Of a DNA stretch of 64,000 nucleotides, positions 47,047 through 55,903 are shown piece after piece. Source of the stretch: Albimonas sp041685625 (lineage in GTDB: Bacteria > Pseudomonadota > Alphaproteobacteria > Rhodobacterales > Rhodobacteraceae); assembly GCA_041685625.1 (NCBI GenBank), contig JAWLFJ010000004.1, positions 14,296 through 78,295 of the forward strand, given 5' to 3'. The position numbers and the translations under genes were made by a program. A model generated the notes under the pieces. It searched no databases, was not told the DNA's origin, and worked only from the letters and a program-made list of their open reading frames with translations. The number at the start of each line of letters is the position of its first letter. The first letter of the stretch is position 1.

Positions 47047-47081
47047 GGCGCCCGCCGCGGACCTCCGCCGCGGCGGGCGCC
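47047..47081 (-). terminator. 14-bp GC hairpin downstream of ppa
   Basis: GGCGCCCGCCGCGG and CCGCGGCGGGCGCC pair perfectly around a 7-nt loop, 38 nt after the ppa stop. There is no U-tract, but the stem is the second-longest in the window, so a termination or RNA-end role is likely. Confidence 0.55.
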
Positions 47082-47119
47082 GATCCGTCGTCGGCGGGGC
47101 GCCGGCCCCGCCGCGGGGC

Positions 47120-47656
47120 TCACTTTCCGGCGGCCTCGATCGACTTGGCGAGGATCGCCTCGGCCTCGGCCTTGTCGCCCCAGCCGATCACCTTGACCCA
47201 CTTGCCCGCCTCGAGGTCCTTGTAGTGCTCGAAGAAGTGCTTGATGCGCTCGCGCGTCTTCGGGGCGATGTCCTCGAGGTCCTGCACATGGGCCTGGAAC
47301 GGATCGACCTTCTCGATCGGCACGGCGATCAGCTTGTCGTCCATGCCGCCGTCGTCCTCCATCTTGAGGACGCCGACCGGGCGGCAGCGGATCACGACGC
47401 CGGGCGCGAGGTCGAAGTCGCAGAGCACGAGCACGTCGGTCGGATCGCCGTCGTCGTGCAGGGAGTTCGGCACGAAGCCGTAGTTGCACGGATAGAACAT
47501 CGGCGTGTTGACGATGCGGTCGACGAACACCGCGCCCGAGTCCTTGTCGATCTCGTATTTCACCGGCGCGCCGCCCCCGGCGCCGCCGGTGATCTCGATG
47601 ACCACGTTGACGTCGGTCGGCGGGTTCTTGCCGGCGGGAATGGCGTCGAGATTCAT
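47120..47656 (-). CDS. ppa: Inorganic pyrophosphatase (family I)
   Basis: A 178-residue soluble Mg-dependent pyrophosphatase that pulls biosynthetic reactions forward. Evidence: VVIEITGG, KYEIDKDSGAVFVDR, NYGFVPNSLHDDGDPTDVLVL with the catalytic aspartates, and KVIGWGDKAEAEAI. ATG 47656 was chosen; the long frame upstream is a shadow of the lipoprotein gene. The gene stands alone between two short intergenic stretches. Confidence 0.96.
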   Translation of the reverse strand: MNLDAIPAGKNPPTDVNVVIEITGGAGGGAPVKYEIDKDSGAVFVDRIVNTPMFYPCNYGFVPNSLHDDGDPTDVLVLCDFDLAPGVVIRCRPVGVLKMEDDGGMDDKLIAVPIEKVDPFQAHVQDLEDIAPKTRERIKHFFEHYKDLEAGKWVKVIGWGDKAEAEAILAKSIEAAGK

Positions 47657-47811
47657 CCGGTCGTCTCCTCGTTGTCCGCCCCTCTCGGGTTCGGCGCGGC
47701 GCATAGCATGCGGCGCCGCAGCATGGAAGGGCGCGCTCGGCGAGGAGACCCGCGCGGGCGGCTTCGGACGGAGCCGTCGGCGCAGCGGTCCGCGGGACCG
47801 GTCGGTCGGTG

Positions 47812-48219
47812 TTAGAGTTCGGCGATCTCGACGATCTCGAAGCGCTTCCCCTGTTCGTTGACCGAGATGACGGCGTCGCCGTTGCGTACGAGGAGATCGC
47901 AACGCGCGTCGGCCCGTTCGTTCGCGAGGCAGATCGCGCCCTCGGGTGTCGCCTGCCACGTCCAGAAGAAGCGCGCGCCGTTGGGCGCGACGTAGGTGTA
48001 GTCGCCGTCCGCCTCGACCAGCGAGCGGCTTCCGTCCTCGTAGGTCAGCTCGCGGTCCGAGACCAGCGCGGTCAGCTCCTCGGCGTTCAGCGGCGCATCG
48101 CCCTGCTGGGTGTTCCAAGCCGAAGTCGTTGCGGCCGCGGTGTCGGCGGTCTGCTGGGCGCAGGCCGCGAGGGTGCCGGCGACGGTCAGGGCGAAGATCG
48201 CGCGAAACGCAGGTCTCAT
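47812..48219 (-). CDS. Small predicted lipoprotein
   Basis: A 135-residue protein with a signal peptide and a lipobox ending in LAAC (Cys20). The mature part starts with AQQTADTAAATT and continues as a small beta-rich domain (YEDGSRSLVEADGDYTYVAPNGARFFW) with two further cysteines (in AICLANERADARCDLL) that may form a disulfide. No family recognised. It would be anchored to a membrane face in the periplasm. The 158-nt upstream stretch probably contains its promoter and is divergent from nothing: the EamA gene is on the same strand. Confidence 0.75.
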   Translation of the reverse strand: MRPAFRAIFALTVAGTLAACAQQTADTAAATTSAWNTQQGDAPLNAEELTALVSDRELTYEDGSRSLVEADGDYTYVAPNGARFFWTWQATPEGAICLANERADARCDLLVRNGDAVISVNEQGKRFEIVEIAEL

Positions 48220-48377
48220 GATTGTCCTCGTTTTGGCTGGATGGCCCGCGAAATTGAGCCAAGGGTATCAGTGTTTCGCCTCGCCACCCTGCTATCAATC
48301 CTACCTTCGGCGCGGCGGTGCTCCGGAACGGCGGTCGTCGACACGGACGCTTTCACAGGCGCGCGCTTCGACTACCA

Positions 48378-49295
48378 TCACCCCGCCGCGACGCGCCGCC
48401 GCTCGGCGCGCATGTTGAGGAGGTTCCCCGCCATCACCAGCGCCGCGCCGATCAGCACGAAGGGCTCCAGCGGCTCGGCGTAGAGCCACACGCCCACCAC
48501 CGCGATCATCGGCAGGCGCAGGAACTCCATCGGCGAGACCACGGTCGCCGGCGCCAGCGACAGCGCGCTCGCCACGCAGAAATGCGCCGCGAGCCCGCAG
48601 ACCGAGACCAGAAGCACCCAGTGCAGCGTCGCCGAGGTCGGGACCGCGATCTCGAGATCCCAGCCCGCCGTCGCCAGGCCGAACAGCGACTGAAGCCCGA
48701 CCATGAAGAACATGATCGAGGCCATGCTCTCGCTCCGGCTCAGCTTCTTGGTGAACATCATGTTGAAGGCGAAGCACACCGCCGCGCCGAGCGCCGCCGT
48801 CTGCCCGATCCCGAAGGCGGCCGAGCCCTCCGCCGTCCAGGGCCGCGCCACCACCAGGATCCCCGCGAAGCCCAGCAGCGCCGCCGTCGCCCGCACCCCG
48901 GTGAAGCGCTCCTTCAGCACGAAGGGCGCCAGCACCGCGATCCAGATCGGCGAGGTGAACTCGTAGGCGAAGAGCTGCGCCAGCGGGATCGCCGTGACCG
49001 CGAAGAACCAGAGGTTCTGGCCGGTGAAGTGGAACACGTTCCGCGCCGCGTGCAGGCCGAGATTGCGGAACCGGATCTCGTGCAGACGCCCGCGCAGCCC
49101 CAGCGCCGAGACCACGATGACGACGCCGATCAGCGAGCGCCACGTCATCAGCTCGAAGGTGTCGAGCTCGGCGGCCGCCTCGCGTCCCGCCACCGCCATC
49201 GTCGAGAAGCAGGTCAGCGCCAGCAGCATCCAGCCCGCCGCCGCGAGCGGGCGGTCGTCCCGGCCGAGCCGGGGCGCCTCCGCCGGGGCGCTCAA
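48378..49295 (-). CDS. EamA/DMT-family transporter
   Basis: A 305-residue inner-membrane protein with two EamA repeats of about five hydrophobic helices each (roughly 15-150 and 165-300). WMLLALTCFSTMAVAGREAA opens repeat one and ETLF-type loops are absent. SPMEFLRLPMIAVVGVWLYAEPLEPFVLIGAALVMAG closes repeat two. It is a drug/metabolite exporter of unknown substrate. The ATG overlaps the aroQ stop, so the two are coupled. Confidence 0.87.
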   Translation of the reverse strand: MSAPAEAPRLGRDDRPLAAAGWMLLALTCFSTMAVAGREAAAELDTFELMTWRSLIGVVIVVSALGLRGRLHEIRFRNLGLHAARNVFHFTGQNLWFFAVTAIPLAQLFAYEFTSPIWIAVLAPFVLKERFTGVRATAALLGFAGILVVARPWTAEGSAAFGIGQTAALGAAVCFAFNMMFTKKLSRSESMASIMFFMVGLQSLFGLATAGWDLEIAVPTSATLHWVLLVSVCGLAAHFCVASALSLAPATVVSPMEFLRLPMIAVVGVWLYAEPLEPFVLIGAALVMAGNLLNMRAERRRVAAG

Positions 49296-49735
49296 GCCCG
49301 CGCCTCGAGCGCCTCCGCCGCCGCCTCCAGCGCGTGCAGGTAGCCGCGCCAGCCGAAGCCGGCGATCACCCCGTCCGCGCGCAGCGCGACGTAGCTGTGG
49401 TGGCGGAACGCCTCGCGCCGATGGATGTTGGAGAGGTGCAGCTCCACCACGAAGCCCTCGAAGGCCCGCAGCGCGTCGAGGATCGCGACGCTGGTGTGCG
49501 TGAAGGCGCCGGCGTTGAGGATCACCGCGTCGGCGCCGTCGCGCGCCTCGTGGATCCAGTCCACCAGCGTCCCCTCGTGGTTCGACTGGCGGAAGTCGAG
49601 CGCGAGGCCGCGCCGCTCGGCGAGGTCGCGGCAGCGCGCCTCGATGTCGGCCAGCGTCTCGCGGCCGTAGATCTCGGGCTCGCGCAGGCCCAGAAGATTC
49701 AGGTTCGGCCCGTTCAGGATCAGGATGCGGCGCAT
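49292..49735 (-). CDS. aroQ: Type II 3-dehydroquinate dehydratase
   Basis: A 147-residue dodecameric-type dehydroquinase of the shikimate pathway. Evidence: the lid LNGPNLNLLGLREPEIYG with catalytic Tyr23, FRQSNHEGTLVDWIHEA, NAGAFTHTSVAI and the base His100 in VELHLSN. The usual NPGAxTHTS reads NAGAFTHTS. ATG 49735; the longer frame is not coding-like. Its stop overlaps the EamA start by 4 nt. Confidence 0.94.
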   Translation of the reverse strand: MRRILILNGPNLNLLGLREPEIYGRETLADIEARCRDLAERRGLALDFRQSNHEGTLVDWIHEARDGADAVILNAGAFTHTSVAILDALRAFEGFVVELHLSNIHRREAFRHHSYVALRADGVIAGFGWRGYLHALEAAAEALEARA

Positions 49736-49843
49736 GTCGGTCGGTCCTCCCGGGGCAGGGGCGTAGCCGCGCCGGCGGGCCGGGGCAAGCGCCGCCGCCC
49801 TCGCGCCGCTCCCGTCGCGTCGGACGGTCCGGAGCGCTCCGGC

Positions 49844-50157
49844 ATGGCCGCCGCGCCCGCCGCGCCCCGGGCCGCCCGCGAAGGCGCCGCGACGACCGCC
49901 CTCGCCCTCAGCGCCTGCATCCTGCCGCCGGGCCACGGCGTCCTGCCGTTCCTCGACACGGCCGCCGCCCTCGGCGCGCGCCGCGCCCGACGCGCGCGCG
50001 CGGCCTCCTCGACCTCCCCGCGACGCCCGCCGCGCTTCGGGCCGCCGGCTGGCGCGGCGCGCCGGCGTTCGAGATCTTCGACCGCCACCGCGAGGGCCGC
50101 GACCCCGACAGGCCGATGGCCGAGGCCGTGCGCACCTGCGCCGCCCGGCCCGCCTAG
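49844..50157 (+). pseudogene. Possible remnant of a TIM-barrel sugar isomerase/epimerase gene
   Basis: In one frame the DNA reads ALSACILPPGHGVLPFLDTA (from about 49905), like the start of an AP-endonuclease-2-type sugar isomerase. In another frame, from about 50005 to the TAG at 50157, it reads like the C-terminus of the same fold (LLDLPATPAALRAAGWRGAP, then FEIFDRHREGRDP). Only about 100 codons in total remain, out of an expected 260 or more, so most of the barrel would be deleted and the frame broken. Recognition is by residue pattern only and may be wrong. Confidence 0.35.
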
Positions 50158-50867
50158 CCGCCCCTGACCCGCGAGAACCGCATCTTCTGGTTCGCCAGCT
50201 TGTCCTCCGAGCCGATCCAGGCGTAGGCCAGCAGCGAGGGCTCGCGGTCCGACACCGTGATCCGGTGCATCGCCTGCGGCGGGTTCAGGATCAGCGAGCC
50301 CGGCGCCCAGACCCCCTGATGGTTCTCGGACACCGCGCCCGAGAGGCAGATGTAGCTCTCGGTGATGCCGTCGTGGCTGTGCGCGGGATAGGTGCAGCCC
50401 GGCGCGAACAGCACCAGCCCGAGGATCACCTCGCGCGTCTCCACCGGGCCGTTCGGACCGGCGAGCTCGGCATAGGCGAAGCGCCCGTAAAGCCCCTTCG
50501 GAACCTTCTCGTAGCCGTGCTCCCAGTCCAGCGCCCCGCCGACCGCGTCGATCGCCCGGATCGCCGAGGCGTGGCGCTCCAGCATCCCCTCGTCGAGGGC
50601 CCGGCGCAGATGCACCGTCACCGGCTTCGCCGCCGCCCGGCGCGCCAGCACCCGCGCGTCGGCCCTGAGCGCCCGCGATATCGCCTCGCGCACCGCCCGC
50701 TGATGGGCGCGGATGCGCGGGCTGCCGCCGGAGGAGAGATGGCGGTAGAGCTCGTAGAACTCGCGCAGCAGATACAGCCAGTCCGGCCGCTCCGAGAGGC
50801 GCGGCGGCGGCAGCCCCGCCGGCTCCCCGCTCTCGGGGGACGGGCCGGTGTCGTCTCGAGCGGTCAT
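50154..50867 (-). CDS. dddL: DMSP lyase, DddL type (cupin)
   Basis: A 237-residue cupin enzyme that would cleave dimethylsulfoniopropionate into dimethyl sulfide and acrylate. The metal motif HSHDGITESYICLSG gives His163, His165, Glu170 and Tyr172, and the second cupin motif APGSLILNPPQAMHR supplies His201. The preceding WEHGYEKVPKGL, AYAELAGPNGPV and GLVLFAPGCTYP are the wording of DddL rather than of DddQ or DddW. It follows bpt by 21 nt. The acuR/acuI genes often next to dddL are not seen here. A generic cupin is the alternative. Confidence 0.82.
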   Translation of the reverse strand: MTARDDTGPSPESGEPAGLPPPRLSERPDWLYLLREFYELYRHLSSGGSPRIRAHQRAVREAISRALRADARVLARRAAAKPVTVHLRRALDEGMLERHASAIRAIDAVGGALDWEHGYEKVPKGLYGRFAYAELAGPNGPVETREVILGLVLFAPGCTYPAHSHDGITESYICLSGAVSENHQGVWAPGSLILNPPQAMHRITVSDREPSLLAYAWIGSEDKLANQKMRFSRVRGG

Positions 50868-50888
50868 GCTCGCCTCCGCGGCGCGGTC

Positions 50889-51713
50889 TCAGCCGTTCAT
50901 CAGCTTGGCGACCTGCTCGGCGATCGGATCGACCGCCAGCGGATGCTCGTCGACGCGCACCGCCGCCGGGTCGTCGACCCGCCGCCAGCCGTCGCCCTGG
51001 AAGATCTCGAACGGCCGGAAGCGCGCCTTGTAGTCCATCTTGGGCGAGCCCGGCACCCAGTAGCCGAGATAGACGTAGGGAAGCCCCGCCTGCCGCGCGA
51101 TCTCGATGTGATCGAGGATCATGAAGGCGCCGAGCGAGCGGCGACGCTCCTGCGGATCGAAGAACGAATAGACCATCGAAAGGCCGTCCGCGAGCACGTC
51201 GGTCAGGCAGGCCGCGATCAGCGGCGGCCGGTCCTCGCCGCCCGCCGCATCGGCGGGACGGCGATACTCGACGACGCGGGTGCGCACCGGCGTCTCCTCG
51301 ATCATCGAGGCGAACTCGAACGCGTCCATCTCGGCCATGCCGCCGTCCGAGTGGCGGTCGTCGAGATAGCGTCGGAAGAGATCGTACTGGTCGTCCGTCG
51401 CGCGCGGATCCTCGGCCGAGCGGGCGAGATCGGCGTTGCGCGCCGCCGTGCGCCGGTGACTCCGCGACGGCGCGAACCCCTCGACCGGAATGCGGGTCGA
51501 GAGGCAGGCCGCGCAGCCCGTGCAGGACGGGCGGTAGACCACGCCCTGGCTGCGCCGGAAGCCGCGCAGCGACAGGAAGTCGTTGATCTCCGACGCGTCC
51601 GGATTGCGCAGCGTGGTGAAGAGTTTGCGCTCCGCCCGCCCCTCCAGGTAGGGGCAGGGCTGGGGCGCCGTCACGAAGAACTGCGGCGCGATCTTGCCCT
51701 GATGGTGGCTCAT
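50889..51713 (-). CDS. bpt: Aspartate/glutamate leucyltransferase (Bpt), arginyltransferase family
   Basis: A 274-residue N-end-rule transferase that puts Leu on proteins with N-terminal Asp/Glu, marking them for ClpS/ClpAP. N-terminal cysteines are in APQPCPYLEGR and CTGCAAC. The core is RKLFTTL, GVVYRPSC, FFDPQERRRSLGAFMILDHI and LGYWVPGSPKMDYKARF. Bpt versus Ate cannot be told reliably by eye; bacterial members are mostly Bpt. It is the first gene of a short unit with dddL. Confidence 0.92.
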   Translation of the reverse strand: MSHHQGKIAPQFFVTAPQPCPYLEGRAERKLFTTLRNPDASEINDFLSLRGFRRSQGVVYRPSCTGCAACLSTRIPVEGFAPSRSHRRTAARNADLARSAEDPRATDDQYDLFRRYLDDRHSDGGMAEMDAFEFASMIEETPVRTRVVEYRRPADAAGGEDRPPLIAACLTDVLADGLSMVYSFFDPQERRRSLGAFMILDHIEIARQAGLPYVYLGYWVPGSPKMDYKARFRPFEIFQGDGWRRVDDPAAVRVDEHPLAVDPIAEQVAKLMNG

Positions 51714-52020
51714 GGAACTCCCGAAACCCAGCCGACGACTCGGACGTTAGCAGCGGCGCCGGGGTCCGTCATCCGCTTCGAGGCGGCGCCGCCTCCGCCG
51801 ATCGTCGCACGCCGAAACGTCTTGCGCAGGGCCGCCTGCGGGGGCCGCCGCGGGGCGGGCGCGGAGGTCGCGGCGGCCCGCCTTCGGTCGGGGGCCGGCG
51901 CGATCCCCGCAGGCGACCGCCGCCGCTCCGCTCCCCCGCACGCGGAACCGCCGCGCCCCCGGGCAAGGGGACGCGGCGGCGTCGCGCGTCGTCGGACGGA
52001 GGCGCCCCGCGGCGCCGCGT

Positions 52021-52464
52021 TCAGGCCGGCTGCGGCGCGCCGGGGCCGGCATAGGGGGGGCGCCCGTCGGCTTCGCCCTCGGCGTCGTCGCCGGTCCGGG
52101 CGGTCGGGCCGCCGCGTCGGCGCTCGTCCATGAACTGGTCGAACTCGGCCTGGTCCTTGGCCCGGCGCAGCCGCTCGAGGAAGCTCTCGAAGGCGGCCTG
52201 CTCCTCCTCGAGGCGGCGCAGCGTCGCCTCCCTGTAGTCGTCGAAGGCCGCGTTGCCGGTGCCGCCCCCGCGGCTGCGGCTCCAGCGGCGCTCCTCCCGG
52301 ACTCCGTGTCCCATGCGCCCGCTCCAGATCATGTAGAAGAGAAGGGCCAGGCCCACCGGCCAGGCCAGGATGAAGCCGAGGACCATCGCGCCGATCCAGC
52401 CGGGCCTGCCCCAGCCGTCCAGCATCGCTTCGCCTCGTCTCAGCAGATCGGTGATGCGTTCCAT
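52021..52464 (-). CDS. DUF2852 membrane protein
   Basis: A 147-residue protein with one or two membrane segments near 22-46 (GWIGAMVLGFILAWPVGLALLFYMIW). A basic, Gly-rich linker follows, then a conserved amphipathic helix FDDYREATLRRLEEEQAAFESFLERLRRAKDQAEFDQFM and a Pro/Gly/Asp-rich tail. This is the DUF2852 arrangement of alphaproteobacteria; function unknown. ATG 52464 has GGGA upstream, and 52500 is a possible longer start. An AT-rich palindrome sits at the promoter. Confidence 0.82.
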   Translation of the reverse strand: MERITDLLRRGEAMLDGWGRPGWIGAMVLGFILAWPVGLALLFYMIWSGRMGHGVREERRWSRSRGGGTGNAAFDDYREATLRRLEEEQAAFESFLERLRRAKDQAEFDQFMDERRRGGPTARTGDDAEGEADGRPPYAGPGAPQPA

Positions 52465-52498
52465 CGTCGTTCCCGTCCTCGAACCCCGTCTTCCATCC

Positions 52499-52551
52499 AT
52501 GTGAATGTAATTCACATTTACATAGCTGGGCGATCGAGCCCCGGAGGTCAA
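52499..52551 (-). promoter_or_regulatory. Promoter region with an 8-bp palindromic operator
   Basis: ATGTGAAT and ATTCACAT (52499-52517, 3-nt spacer) form a near-perfect palindrome in an AT-rich island. A TTGACC hexamer lies at 52551-52546 on the minus strand, about 17-21 nt before the AT-rich -10 area. The TetR gene at 52749 is next upstream, so it is a candidate regulator of this site. Confidence 0.45.
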
Positions 52552-52748
52552 GAGCCGCGGCGCCGATTTGCGCCCCTTCCGCCGGGACCCGCCGCTCGGG
52601 GGGATCGACCCCCCTCGCGCCGGCGCCACCCCGCGCGCCTCGCGGCGCGCGCACCGGCGGGGGCGCCCGGACCGGCCGGGGACCTCGGACCCGCCGGGAG
52701 GCGCCGGAGCCGCCGCGGGCGGCCGGACCCGGCGTCGGCGCGCAGGGC

Positions 52749-53396
52749 TCAGCGATCCTCGGGGATCAGGCCGAGGCCGCGCAGGTAGATCATCGTGCCG
52801 GTCTCCAGCAGATCCTCCGGCGAGATCGAGGCCGCCTGGCCCGACGAGCGACGCGCGAACAGCTCGACCACCCCGTGGCTCATCGCCCAGACGTGGTAGC
52901 TCATCATCTGCGGCGGCGGCCGGCGCTCCGGCGGCAGGCGCGCGGCCAGCGCCTCGGCCGCCGCGCGCATCACCCCCATCGCCCGGTCCGAGGCGGCGCG
53001 GAGCGCGGGATCCTCGGTCACCGGCACGCCCGACTCGAACATCGCCACGTAGTGCCCCGGCTCCTTCCGCGCGAAGGCGAGATAGGCGCGCCCGACGTTC
53101 TCGAAGGCCGAAAGCGGGGTCGGCCGTCCCTCGTTCCACGCCATCTCCAGCAGATCGGCGAACAGCTCGAAGCCGCGCCGCGCCAGCTCGGCGATCAGAT
53201 CCTCGCGGGAGCGGAAGTGCCGGTAGGGCGCCGCGGCCGAGACGCCGGCCTCGCGCGCCGCCTCGGCCATGGTGAAGCCCTGCGGGCCGCGCACGGCGAT
53301 CAGCCCGAGCGCGGCCTGCACCAGCGCCTCGCGCAGATTGCCGTGGTGATAGCCGCGGCGGGCGCGGGCGGGATCCTCCTCGGGCGGTCCGTCCAT
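52749..53396 (-). CDS. TetR-family regulator (WHG-type C-terminal domain)
   Basis: A 215-residue regulator. The N-terminal HTH is at about 36-62 (GFTMAEAAREAGVSAAAPYRHF), followed by SREDLIAELARRGFELF, and the C-terminal MMSYHVWAMSHGVVELFA region (WHG-type) forms a ligand pocket. It starts at 53396, 55 nt before the convergent-looking ppk2 stop on the same strand. The DUF2852 gene is 284 nt downstream with a palindrome in its promoter. The ligand is unknown. Confidence 0.87.
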   Translation of the reverse strand: MDGPPEEDPARARRGYHHGNLREALVQAALGLIAVRGPQGFTMAEAAREAGVSAAAPYRHFRSREDLIAELARRGFELFADLLEMAWNEGRPTPLSAFENVGRAYLAFARKEPGHYVAMFESGVPVTEDPALRAASDRAMGVMRAAAEALAARLPPERRPPPQMMSYHVWAMSHGVVELFARRSSGQAASISPEDLLETGTMIYLRGLGLIPEDR

Positions 53397-53451
53397 GGCC
53401 GGGTTGTAGCCGGGGCCGCGGGCCGGGCCAATGGCGTCCGCGCCGCGCCCC

Positions 53452-54342
53452 TCAGCCCGAGGCGAGCGCGATCGTCCCCGGCGGCCCGGCGATCCGCGGA
53501 TCGCGCGCCCCCACCGCCGTCTCGTCCTTGTGCGGATAGTCCGCCGCCATCAGCACCGTCTGCAGCGAGGCCAGCCGCGCCCGGCGCTTGTCGTCGGCGC
53601 GGATCACGGTCCAGGGCGTCTCCGGGGCGTGGGTCCGCGCGAAGGTCTCCTCGATCGCCGCCGTGTAGGCGTCCCAGCGGCCCAGGCCCTCGACGTCGAT
53701 GGGCGAGAGCTTCCACTGCTTCAGCGGGTCCGCCTCCCGCGCCAGCATCCGGCGCAGCTGCTCGGCCCGCCCGACGGTGAGCCAGATCTTGACGAGGACG
53801 ATGCCCTCCTCCGCCAGCATCCGCTCGAAGGGGCCGACCTGACGGAAGAAAAGCGCCCGCTCGGCGTCGGAACAGAACCCGAACACGTGCTCCACCACGG
53901 CGCGGTTGTACCAGCTGCGGTCGAAGACCACGATCTCCCCCGGGGACGGCAGATGCGCGACATAGCGCTGGAAATACCACTGCCCGGCTTCGCGGGAGGT
54001 CGGCGAAGGCAGCGCCACCACCTTCGCCGAGCGCGGATTCAGGTGCTGCGTCAGGCGCTTGATGCAGCCGCCCTTGCCGGCGGCGTCGCGCCCCTCGAAC
54101 ACCACCGCCATGCGCCGCCCGTCGCTGCGGAAAGTGGCCTGCAGCTTGGCGAGCTCGATCTGCAGCGCCTCGAGCTCGCGCCCGTAGGTCTTGCGCCCCA
54201 GCCGTTCCCGATAGGGATGGCCGGGGTCGAGGATCTCGTCCTCGCCGGCCCGCTCCACCGCGCGGCGCACCGTCTCGGGCGCCTCCGTCTCGAGATGGCG
54301 GCTGACTGCCGCGTCGAAGGGCTTGGCGAAAGGCGGCGTCAT
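53452..54342 (-). CDS. ppk2: Polyphosphate kinase 2
   Basis: A 296-residue PPK2 that transfers phosphate between polyphosphate and nucleotides. Walker A GRDAAGKGG, the lid RLTQHLNPR, Walker B VFDRSWYNR and VLVKIWLTVG with QLRRMLAREADPLKQWK are all present. It is a one-domain (class I-like) enzyme with a short N-terminal region. Two starts, 54342 and 54378, are possible; the shorter was chosen because the extra residues are shadow-like. Confidence 0.93.
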   Translation of the reverse strand: MTPPFAKPFDAAVSRHLETEAPETVRRAVERAGEDEILDPGHPYRERLGRKTYGRELEALQIELAKLQATFRSDGRRMAVVFEGRDAAGKGGCIKRLTQHLNPRSAKVVALPSPTSREAGQWYFQRYVAHLPSPGEIVVFDRSWYNRAVVEHVFGFCSDAERALFFRQVGPFERMLAEEGIVLVKIWLTVGRAEQLRRMLAREADPLKQWKLSPIDVEGLGRWDAYTAAIEETFARTHAPETPWTVIRADDKRRARLASLQTVLMAADYPHKDETAVGARDPRIAGPPGTIALASG

Positions 54343-54427
54343 GGGCGCCACCGTGCCGCGTGACGCGCCCGCCCGCAAGCGCGCGACGCCGCCGGGCCGC
54401 GCCGCCGGCCTCCGGCCGCGGGCGCCC

Positions 54428-55825
54428 TCAGCACTCCGGCAGGCTGACCGGCACCGCGACGGCGAGGCCGCCGAGGCTCGTCTCCTTGTAGCGGCGGTCC
54501 ATGTCGCGCCCGGTCTCCTTCAGCGTGCGGATGCAGGCGTCGAGCGGCACCACATGCGCGCCGTCGCCCCTGAGCGCCAGCGAGGCCGCCGAGACCGCCT
54601 TGATCGCGCCGAGGCCGTTGCGCTCGATGCAGGGCACCTGCACCAGCCCCGCCACCGGATCGCAGGTCATGCCGAGATGATGCTCCAGCGCGATCTCGGC
54701 CGCGTTCTCAACCTGCGCGTTGGTCCCGCCCAGCACCGCGCAGATCCCCGCCGCCGCCATCGCCGCGGCCGAGCCGACCTCCCCTTGGCAGCCGACCTCG
54801 GCGCCCGAGATCGAGGCGTTGGTCTTGATGATCGCGCCGATCGCCGCGCCGACGAGAAGCATGTCGCGCGCGCCCCCGGGCCGGGCGCCGGGGACGTGCT
54901 CCAGCCAATAGCGCATCACCGCCGGGAACACGCCCGCCGCGCCGTTGGTCGGGGCCGTCACCACCCGTCCGCCGGCGGCGTTCTCCTCGTTCACCGCCAT
55001 GGCGTAGAGCGAGATCCAGTCGTTGACGACGTGCGGCGCGACGAGGTTCGCGCGCCGCTCGCGCTCCAGCGCCTCGCGGATCGCCTTGGCCCGGCGGCGC
55101 ACGCGCAGCCCGCCCGGCAACTCCCCGTCCTGCGCCAGCCCGCGCTCGAGGCAGGCCTGCATCGCGTCCCGCACCGCGTCGAGCCGGCGGTCGAGTTCGG
55201 CCCGCGGCATCTGCGCCTCGGCGTTCTCGCGCGCCAGCGCGGCGAGGGAGAGGCCCGCCGCGTCCGCCCGCGCCAGCAGCTCCGCCGCCGAGCGGTAGGG
55301 ATGCGGCACGTCCCGCTCGGGCCCGATCGCCTCGCCACGCTCCAGCTCCCGCGCGGTCAGCACGAAGCCGCCGCCGACGGAGTAGTAGGTCTCCGACAGC
55401 GCCAGCCGCCCCGCCGCGTCATGCGCCTCCAGCACCATCCCGTTGGCGTGGCCGGGCAGGGGATCGCCGTAGTCGAAGACCACCGCCTCCGCCGAAAGCG
55501 CCATCGCCGGCAGCCCCTCGGGCGACGTCTCGCCGCGCGCCGCCAGATCCGCCAGCGCGGCCTCCGCCGTGTCGGGGTCGAGCGTCTCCGGCCGGAAGCC
55601 CATCAGGCCCAGCAGCACCGCCCGGTCCGTCGCGTGCCCCTTGCCGGTGAAGGCGAGCGAGCCGTGCAGCCGGGCCGAGAGCCGCGCCGGCGCCCCCGCG
55701 CCCGGCACCCGCTCGCCCTCCCGCAACGCGTCGAGAAAGCGCGCCGCCGCCTCCATCGGACCCATGGTGTGCGAGGAGGACGGCCCCACGCCGATCTTGA
55801 AGATGTCGAACACGCCGAGCTGCAT
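54428..55825 (-). CDS. sdaA: L-serine ammonia-lyase, iron-sulfur type
   Basis: A 465-residue serine dehydratase giving pyruvate and ammonia. The N-terminal beta domain has FDIFKIGVGPSSSHTMGP. The alpha domain carries the [4Fe-4S] cysteines in SGAEVGCQGEVGSAAAMAAAG, MTCDPVAGLVQVPC and DACIRTLKETG. ATG 55825 has GGAGG upstream; the frame's earlier ATG (55861) lacks one. The following MFS gene on the same strand ends 79 nt upstream. Confidence 0.95.
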   Translation of the reverse strand: MQLGVFDIFKIGVGPSSSHTMGPMEAAARFLDALREGERVPGAGAPARLSARLHGSLAFTGKGHATDRAVLLGLMGFRPETLDPDTAEAALADLAARGETSPEGLPAMALSAEAVVFDYGDPLPGHANGMVLEAHDAAGRLALSETYYSVGGGFVLTARELERGEAIGPERDVPHPYRSAAELLARADAAGLSLAALARENAEAQMPRAELDRRLDAVRDAMQACLERGLAQDGELPGGLRVRRRAKAIREALERERRANLVAPHVVNDWISLYAMAVNEENAAGGRVVTAPTNGAAGVFPAVMRYWLEHVPGARPGGARDMLLVGAAIGAIIKTNASISGAEVGCQGEVGSAAAMAAAGICAVLGGTNAQVENAAEIALEHHLGMTCDPVAGLVQVPCIERNGLGAIKAVSAASLALRGDGAHVVPLDACIRTLKETGRDMDRRYKETSLGGLAVAVPVSLPEC

Positions 55826-55903
55826 CGTCGAAGCCTCCGGGTCAGGATCTCTGCATCGCACGCCTCGCCCCGCCGCGAGGACGGAGAAGCGACGTCGCGT
55901 GCG

